Shown here: positions 20,581 through 24,597 of the stretch, piece after piece
Layout: each line of letters opens with the position of its first letter
How positions within the stretch are numbered: position 1 is the stretch's first letter
Origin: G020354025 sp964621455
GTDB taxonomy: Bacteria > Fidelibacterota > Marinisomatia > SCGC-AAA003-L08 > TS1B11
Reading direction: 5' to 3'
DNA: 24,597 bases
NCBI GenBank assembly: GCA_964621455.1
Contig: CAZULW010000033.1
Span: 1-24,597 of the forward strand
Position numbers and translations under genes: made by a program
The notes under the pieces: generated by a model
What the model saw: only the letters and a program-made list of their open reading frames with translations
Told to the model about the DNA's origin: nothing
The model's database searches: none

Positions 20581-22383
20581 GTGATCAGGGAGAAAGTTCA
20601 TGCCCTGGAAAACCTGGCCGTTGTCATCATCCTGGCGGTAATGGCCGTCCTTCCGGTAGCCGAAGTCTTCGCCCGCGAGTTTTTCAAGACCAGTATCACC
20701 AACTCCATCGTCACCGTTCAACATCTGACCCTCTGGATCGGCTTCGTGGGCGCCATGCTGGCCGCCCGGGAGGGACGGCTGCTATCACTCACCGGTGAGA
20801 CCACCTGGCTGCGGGACCGGTGGGGCAGCTGGCCCGGCGTAGTGGCCGGCATCGCCTCGGTAGGAGTCACCCTCGCCTTGATGGCGGCCAGCTACCATCT
20901 CGTGTCCGTCGAGCGGGCCTTTCCCCGCACTATTTTTGGTCCCATCCAGATCTGGATGGCCCAGCTGGTTATGCCGGTGGGCTTTGCCGTCCTGGCCTGG
21001 CGGCTGCTCATACGCAGCAGCTCCCAATGGCGTTACCGGTTGCTCGTCCTGATCGGCATCGCAGTGTTGGGTTACCTGGGGCTCGGGATGGAACTGCAGG
21101 GGGGCTGGGCGGTCTATATAGGATTTGCCGGGCTGATCGTTGCGGTGGTCCTGGGAGCGCCCATCTTTGTGGTACTGGGGGGCGCCGCCGTCCTCCTTTT
21201 CTGGAACGAATTGGGCGTAATGGCCGCCATCCCGGCGGAAACCTATCGCATCGTGGTCCATCCCATGCTGCCGACCCTGCCCCTGTTCACCCTGGCGGGT
21301 TACTTTTTCGCCGAAGGGGGCGCCTCCCGCAGGCTGGTACGGGTGTTCCGGGCCTGGTTCGGCTGGATTCCCGGCGGCACGCCCCTGGTTGCGGTACTGG
21401 TGTGCGCTTTCTTCACCTCGTTCACCGGCGGCTCCGGGGTGACCATCCTGGCTCTGGGCGGCCTGCTGTTTCCCATGCTCCTGAAGGACCAGTACACCCG
21501 GAAGTTTTCAACAGGGCTGCTGACCGCATCCGGCTCCATCGGCCTTCTATTCATCCCCAGCCTGCCCGTAATCCTCTATGGCATCCGCTCCCAGACACCC
21601 ATTGACCGCCTGTTCCTGGCGGGCTTCCTTCCAGGCCTGTTTCTGATCGCTATCCTGGTTTCCTGGGGCGTACGCCAGGGCATCGTGGGAAAATCCAAAA
21701 GGACTCCTTTCCACTGGCGGGAAGCGTGGGAGTCGTTCTGGGAGGCCAAGTGGGAAGTGCTCACGCCGGTCATTGTACTCGGCGGCCTTTTCGGCGGCAT
21801 CGCCACCCTCGTGGAAACGGCGGCCTTCACAGCATTATACGCCTTCGTGATACAGGTCTTCGTCTACCGCGATCTGAAACTGACCAGGGACGTTATTCCC
21901 ACCATAGTCAGTTGCGCCACGGTGATAGGCGGAGTGCTCATCATCCTGGGGGTGGCCATGGGCCTGACCAGCTACATGGTGGACGCTCAGATACCTTCCC
22001 GGGCCCTGCACTGGGTCCAGGCTAACATCCATTCCAAGATCGTCTTCCTCCTGGCCCTCAACGGCGCCCTCCTCATAGTGGGGGCGCTCATGGACATCTT
22101 CTCCGCCATCATCGTGGTGGTACCCCTCATCGCCCCGATGGGAGTGGCCTTCGGTATAGACCCGGTGCACCTGGGCATTATCTTCCTGGTCAACCTGGAG
22201 CTGGGCTACCTGACACCGCCGGTGGGAATGAACCTGTTTCTTTCCAGCTACCGTTTCGACTTACCCCTGCCCAGGGTATACCTGTCCGTTTTACCATACC
22301 TGGTAATTCTTGGTATCGGGGTGCTGGTTATTACCTACGTGCCGGCCATTACGCTCACCATTCCGGCCCTGTTCGGCAAGTAG
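20581..22383 (+). CDS. TRAP transporter fused permease (DctQ-DctM)
   Basis: An inner-membrane permease that imports the substrate delivered by the binding protein, driven by an ion gradient. The two usual subunits are fused. Residues about 1-160 form the four-helix DctQ part (LAVVIILAVMAVLPVAEVFA, then HLTLWIGFVGAMLAAREGRL). Residues about 175-600 form the many-helix DctM part (FVVLGGAAVLLFW, LFTLAGYFFAEGGASRRLVR, FTGGSGVTILALGGLLFPML, ELGYLTPPVGMNLFLSS). The 600-residue total equals the sum of separate subunits. GTG 20581 is the first usable start. The frame is open upstream through INRLLTNTVFPV and the ribosome-binding site is weak, so the true start could be slightly earlier. The gap after the DctP-type gene is only 25 bases, consistent with one operon. 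Confidence 0.92.
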   Translation: MIREKVHALENLAVVIILAVMAVLPVAEVFAREFFKTSITNSIVTVQHLTLWIGFVGAMLAAREGRLLSLTGETTWLRDRWGSWPGVVAGIASVGVTLALMAASYHLVSVERAFPRTIFGPIQIWMAQLVMPVGFAVLAWRLLIRSSSQWRYRLLVLIGIAVLGYLGLGMELQGGWAVYIGFAGLIVAVVLGAPIFVVLGGAAVLLFWNELGVMAAIPAETYRIVVHPMLPTLPLFTLAGYFFAEGGASRRLVRVFRAWFGWIPGGTPLVAVLVCAFFTSFTGGSGVTILALGGLLFPMLLKDQYTRKFSTGLLTASGSIGLLFIPSLPVILYGIRSQTPIDRLFLAGFLPGLFLIAILVSWGVRQGIVGKSKRTPFHWREAWESFWEAKWEVLTPVIVLGGLFGGIATLVETAAFTALYAFVIQVFVYRDLKLTRDVIPTIVSCATVIGGVLIILGVAMGLTSYMVDAQIPSRALHWVQANIHSKIVFLLALNGALLIVGALMDIFSAIIVVVPLIAPMGVAFGIDPVHLGIIFLVNLELGYLTPPVGMNLFLSSYRFDLPLPRVYLSVLPYLVILGIGVLVITYVPAITLTIPALFGK

Positions 22384-22478
22384 AGCCACCTCTTGGCCGG
22401 GCGCGGAACGTAAATTCATTCCCCTCCCGACAACCACATCAGAGCTTGAAGGAGATCGCAGTCGGATCACATCGCGTT

Positions 22479-23264
22479 ATGAGTAAGGCACCGTCACCCA
22501 AGAATCAATGGTCCTGGGCCCGGCCGATCCTCTCTCCCGAACATGGCGCTACCGTTTCCCTGGGGGTCTGCTTTCTTCTAGGGGTCTGGCTTGCCGGGCG
22601 GTGGAATGTGGACACTACCCTGGCCCTCCTCACGGTCTTCGCTGCTTTTGAGCTGCAGGTGCCGCTGACCCTCTTAATTCGGCGCCGCCAGCTGCAGTCC
22701 CGTCTGGTTGTCTGGACCGGTATCTACGGCCTGGTGGCTGCCGCCGGGGCGAGTATCCTCTGGCTCCGAACCCCCGTCCTGGGACGCATCTATGTCGTGA
22801 CCCTCGGCGTCCTGCTTGTCAACCTCGTGTCGGTCCACCAGAAAGGACAGAAAACCATTCCCAACGAACTGGCGGTCTTCGCGGGGCTGGGTCTCGCGCT
22901 GCCCTTCGCCTTCACCGCCACCACTGGTCTCATGATCCGGGAGCTGTTGGGTCTCTGGCTGCTGTGCACGCTGGTTCTGTCCAGCGCCGTCTTTACCGTC
23001 CGCCTGCGCTTATTCGGGGATCAAGCCCTGGCCCGAGCCGCAGCCTACCATGTTGCAGCCCTGGTCATCCTGTTCCTGCTGGTCCAGGTTGACCTACTGG
23101 CGCCGGCCCTGGCCTGGACTTTCCTGATACCGCTGGCCAAGCTGGTGGCGATCCTCTTCTGGATGGACCGCTACCGCCACCTTAAGGTCACCCACATCGG
23201 GCTTATGGAGACGGGGCTGGCTGTTCTATTTGCCTTATGGGCGGGGATGGTGCTTTCCGGTTAG
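22479..23264 (+). CDS. YwiC-like integral membrane protein
   Basis: A polytopic membrane protein with the signature of the YwiC-like family: an N-terminal PILSPEHGA motif directly before the first membrane helix (VSLGVCFLLGVWLAG). About eight hydrophobic segments are visible, including LALLTVFAAFELQVPLTLLI, IYVVTLGVLLVNLVSV and VALVILFLLVQVDLLAPALA, with a final TGLAVLFALWAGMVL. The family's function is not established. ATG 22479 (MSKAPSPKNQW) is preferred; an in-frame TTG at 22446 would add 11 residues, and AAGGAG (22449-22454) is too far from the ATG to be decisive. It follows the TRAP permease by about 95 bases on the same strand and may share its transcript. A functional link to TRAP transport is not shown. 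Confidence 0.72.
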   Translation: MSKAPSPKNQWSWARPILSPEHGATVSLGVCFLLGVWLAGRWNVDTTLALLTVFAAFELQVPLTLLIRRRQLQSRLVVWTGIYGLVAAAGASILWLRTPVLGRIYVVTLGVLLVNLVSVHQKGQKTIPNELAVFAGLGLALPFAFTATTGLMIRELLGLWLLCTLVLSSAVFTVRLRLFGDQALARAAAYHVAALVILFLLVQVDLLAPALAWTFLIPLAKLVAILFWMDRYRHLKVTHIGLMETGLAVLFALWAGMVLSG

Positions 23265-23287
23265 GCTGCCCCTGCGACTGCATTATT

Positions 23288-23412
23288 GCACCGCCAACTC
23301 CTTTAACCAATCTACCGCCTTCGCCATTACTAGCCGGTCCTCGTAGTACAGGTAGGCCCCGGTCTCTTCTCTCGGGCCGGGGACCGCGGCTTGGGTTATA
23401 GAGATTATGCCC
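23288..23412 (-). pseudogene. Possible C-terminal gene remnant
   Basis: The frame ending at TAA 23288-23290 reads RPGIISITQAAVPGPREE, then TGAYLYYEDRLVMAKAVDWL and KELAVQ. Third codon positions are mostly G or C, as in the genes around it. No sensible start codon precedes it, and upstream it runs into the membrane-protein gene in another frame. It looks like the tail of a lost gene; the parent family was not recognised. Confidence 0.3.
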
Positions 23413-23418
23413 GGCCTG

Positions 23419-24027
23419 TTACTCAGCAGATTCCTCGTGGTAAAAGTCAGCCTTCAGGGCCTCAATCAGGTCGGCCTTCAGGGCGGAATCGGCTTCCCAC
23501 CAGGGGTCCGTCTCCTGCAGGGCCCGCACCGCTGTCCTGGTCCGTTCGCCGAAGAAGATTTCGTTGAGGGCCAGCAGGCTCATGAACTCGGCGTGGGCCT
23601 CGGCGATGTTGCAGCGGGCCTCCGAGGATTCCTTGAGCATCGTGCTGATGATGCCCACCGCCTTGGTGGGATCGCCTGCCGTCTTGGCCATGGCCGTAAG
23701 GAAGCTCCGGGTGTAGTTCTTATCCTGGCCGATCACCGCGGTGCTCTTGCCCATCAGGTCGACGGTGCGCTCGATGAGCTCGATCCGTTTCAGGGTAAGG
23801 TCGTAGCCGGTCTGCTTGTCCCAGATGGCTTTCTGCACGGTCCAGGCGCCCAAGAACGCCCCGGCGCACGCCAGGACCCCCGACAGGAGAGCCAGGAACA
23901 GGTTGTGCTTGAGCGTGGAGAAGAGATTGCGCAGGCGTGAAGCGCGTGGCCGCTTCACCTTTTCCGCGGGGTTAGATTTGGCCTGCCTTACGGTCAGCTT
24001 CGGCCCGAACTCTGGTTTTCTGGTCAT
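23419..24027 (-). CDS. Small membrane-anchored protein of unknown function
   Basis: No family is recognised for this 202-residue protein. The first 40 residues are strongly basic (K-R-P-R-A-S-R-L-R), followed by one clear membrane helix (LFLALLSGVLACAGAFLGAW, about residues 43-62). The rest is predicted soluble and helical with alternating charge (LTLKRIELIERTVDLMGKST; LKADLIEALKADFY). By the positive-inside rule the N-terminus is cytoplasmic and the helical domain lies outside. ATG 24027 is well supported by TTTAAGGAGGGAGTC. Codon use matches the neighbours. The 214-base gap upstream holds only a CCACC/GGTGG hairpin (24191-24205) and no readable promoter. Genes on both sides are unrelated. 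Confidence 0.7.
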   Translation of the reverse strand: MTRKPEFGPKLTVRQAKSNPAEKVKRPRASRLRNLFSTLKHNLFLALLSGVLACAGAFLGAWTVQKAIWDKQTGYDLTLKRIELIERTVDLMGKSTAVIGQDKNYTRSFLTAMAKTAGDPTKAVGIISTMLKESSEARCNIAEAHAEFMSLLALNEIFFGERTRTAVRALQETDPWWEADSALKADLIEALKADFYHEESAE

Positions 24028-24241
24028 GACTCCCTCCTTAAATGGTCCCGAAGAGATGAAAAGTTCTGTTACGCAGCAACGCCCCCATTGTGCACGCCAA
24101 CAGCAGACGTACTCCGCCGGGGTTCTGATCTAATCTACCGCCAACGGGGGGTGAATAGCAACGTGCGCCTTGCCGGGCGTAGCCGCGCAACCACCATCCC
24201 GGTGGGGAACGGTAAGTACTTTCAGGAGGCGGGAAACAGGT

Positions 24242-24597
24242 CTAGGGAATGACCAGGGTCTGGCCGTGCCGGAGAACGATAATTTCCTCATCTGTCAGCC
24301 CGGCTTTCTCCGCTGACTCACGGAGAAGGCGCGGCGGCTCAAGGATGGGTTCGTCAGAGAGGATAAAGGTCCCCCAGTGCATGCCGATGGACCGCCCGGC
24401 GCGAAGGTCCAGATGGGCCTGCACCGCCTGAGCGGGATTGGTATGCACGGCGAGCATAAACCATTCGGGTCGATAGGCACCGATGGGCAGCAGCGCCAGG
24501 TCCGGGGGGCCGGTCCGCGCACCGATCTCGGCGATATGGGTCCCGTAGCCCGTGTCACCGGCAAAATAGACCCTGTGCCCGGAAGTCGCCAATACCC
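24242..24597 (-). CDS. Metallo-beta-lactamase-fold hydrolase (NAPE-PLD/UlaG-like), C-terminal part
   Basis: This is the C-terminal third of an MBL-fold metal hydrolase; the start lies beyond the window. The frame stays open to base 24597, and a TTG at 24592 is not a real start. Motifs fit the NAPE-hydrolysing phospholipase D/UlaG-like branch (PF12706): VYFAGDTGYG with the metal-bridging Asp, DLALLPIGAYRPEWFM, the VHTNPAQAVQAHLDL segment with a metal His, and MHWGTFILSDEP with the last His. The HxHxDH motif would be in the missing upstream part. Substrates of bacterial members are mostly unknown and include phosphodiesters and lactones. No signal of truncation is seen inside the visible part. 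Confidence 0.88.
   Translation of the reverse strand, partial: VLATSGHRVYFAGDTGYGTHIAEIGARTGPPDLALLPIGAYRPEWFMLAVHTNPAQAVQAHLDLRAGRSIGMHWGTFILSDEPILEPPRLLRESAEKAGLTDEEIIVLRHGQTLVIP

Overview
This window looks like a chromosomal segment of a GC-rich, Gram-negative (diderm) bacterium. It carries an LptD-type outer-membrane LPS assembly protein, a lipoprotein-associated TRAP transporter, and the housekeeping cluster rng-rplU-rpmA-mdh. No rRNA, tRNA, CRISPR array, transposase or integrase gene was seen. The gene set and the intergenic style resemble uncultured FCB-type lineages (Marinimicrobia, Calditrichota or relatives). That placement is an impression from protein style, not a measured assignment.

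Layout. (1) 1-1018: the 3' part of a TPR protein whose 5' side breaks off in an AT-rich stretch, then a cloverleaf-like palindromic element and a heptamer array. (2) 1019-4717, minus strand: RNase G, L21 (with a long Lys/Ala tail), L27 and malate dehydrogenase, with terminators after L27 and mdh. (3) 4718-6413: an HD-domain hydrolase embedded in repeat-rich noncoding DNA. (4) 6414-10025, minus strand: an esterase with a stray piece of hisS fused to its 5' end. An islet of small accessory genes follows: DUF2442, a MazEF-type toxin-antitoxin pair with a readable promoter and operator, a DUF4258-like/DUF2283 pair, and an AT-rich gene with a PD-(D/E)XK nuclease signature. (5) 10026-16714, minus strand: rarA, lptD, a PtsN-like EIIA protein and the complete hisS. 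(6) 16726-17379: two decayed copies of an S23-type four-helix-bundle gene set between heptamer arrays. (7) 17360-18535, minus: a secreted alpha/alpha-toroid protein. (8) 18654-23264, plus: a TRAP transporter set (TatT-like lipoprotein, DctP-type binding protein, fused DctQM permease) and a YwiC-like membrane protein. (9) 23265-24597, minus: a small membrane protein and a metallo-beta-lactamase-fold hydrolase running off the end.

The most unusual content is between the genes. At least six unrelated sequence families are each built as degenerate tandem arrays with a 7-base period (for example GCTGACT, GTTCAAA, TTTCATT, ACCAGTC and GTAGTCC words), typically about five units. Hexamer and nonamer arrays occur in the same gaps. 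They sit directly at gene ends: they supply the stop codons of the HD and toroid genes and the start codons of both S23-like genes. The TTTCATT/ATGAAAA arrays lie in opposite orientation on the two sides of the S23-like gene, as terminal repeats of a mobile unit would.

A second theme is the hisS locus. A 96-bp copy of the hisS 3' coding region, about four-fifths identical to the complete gene, lies at the far side of the accessory islet, so hisS-derived sequence brackets the islet. This fits an insertion or rearrangement at the hisS 3' end.
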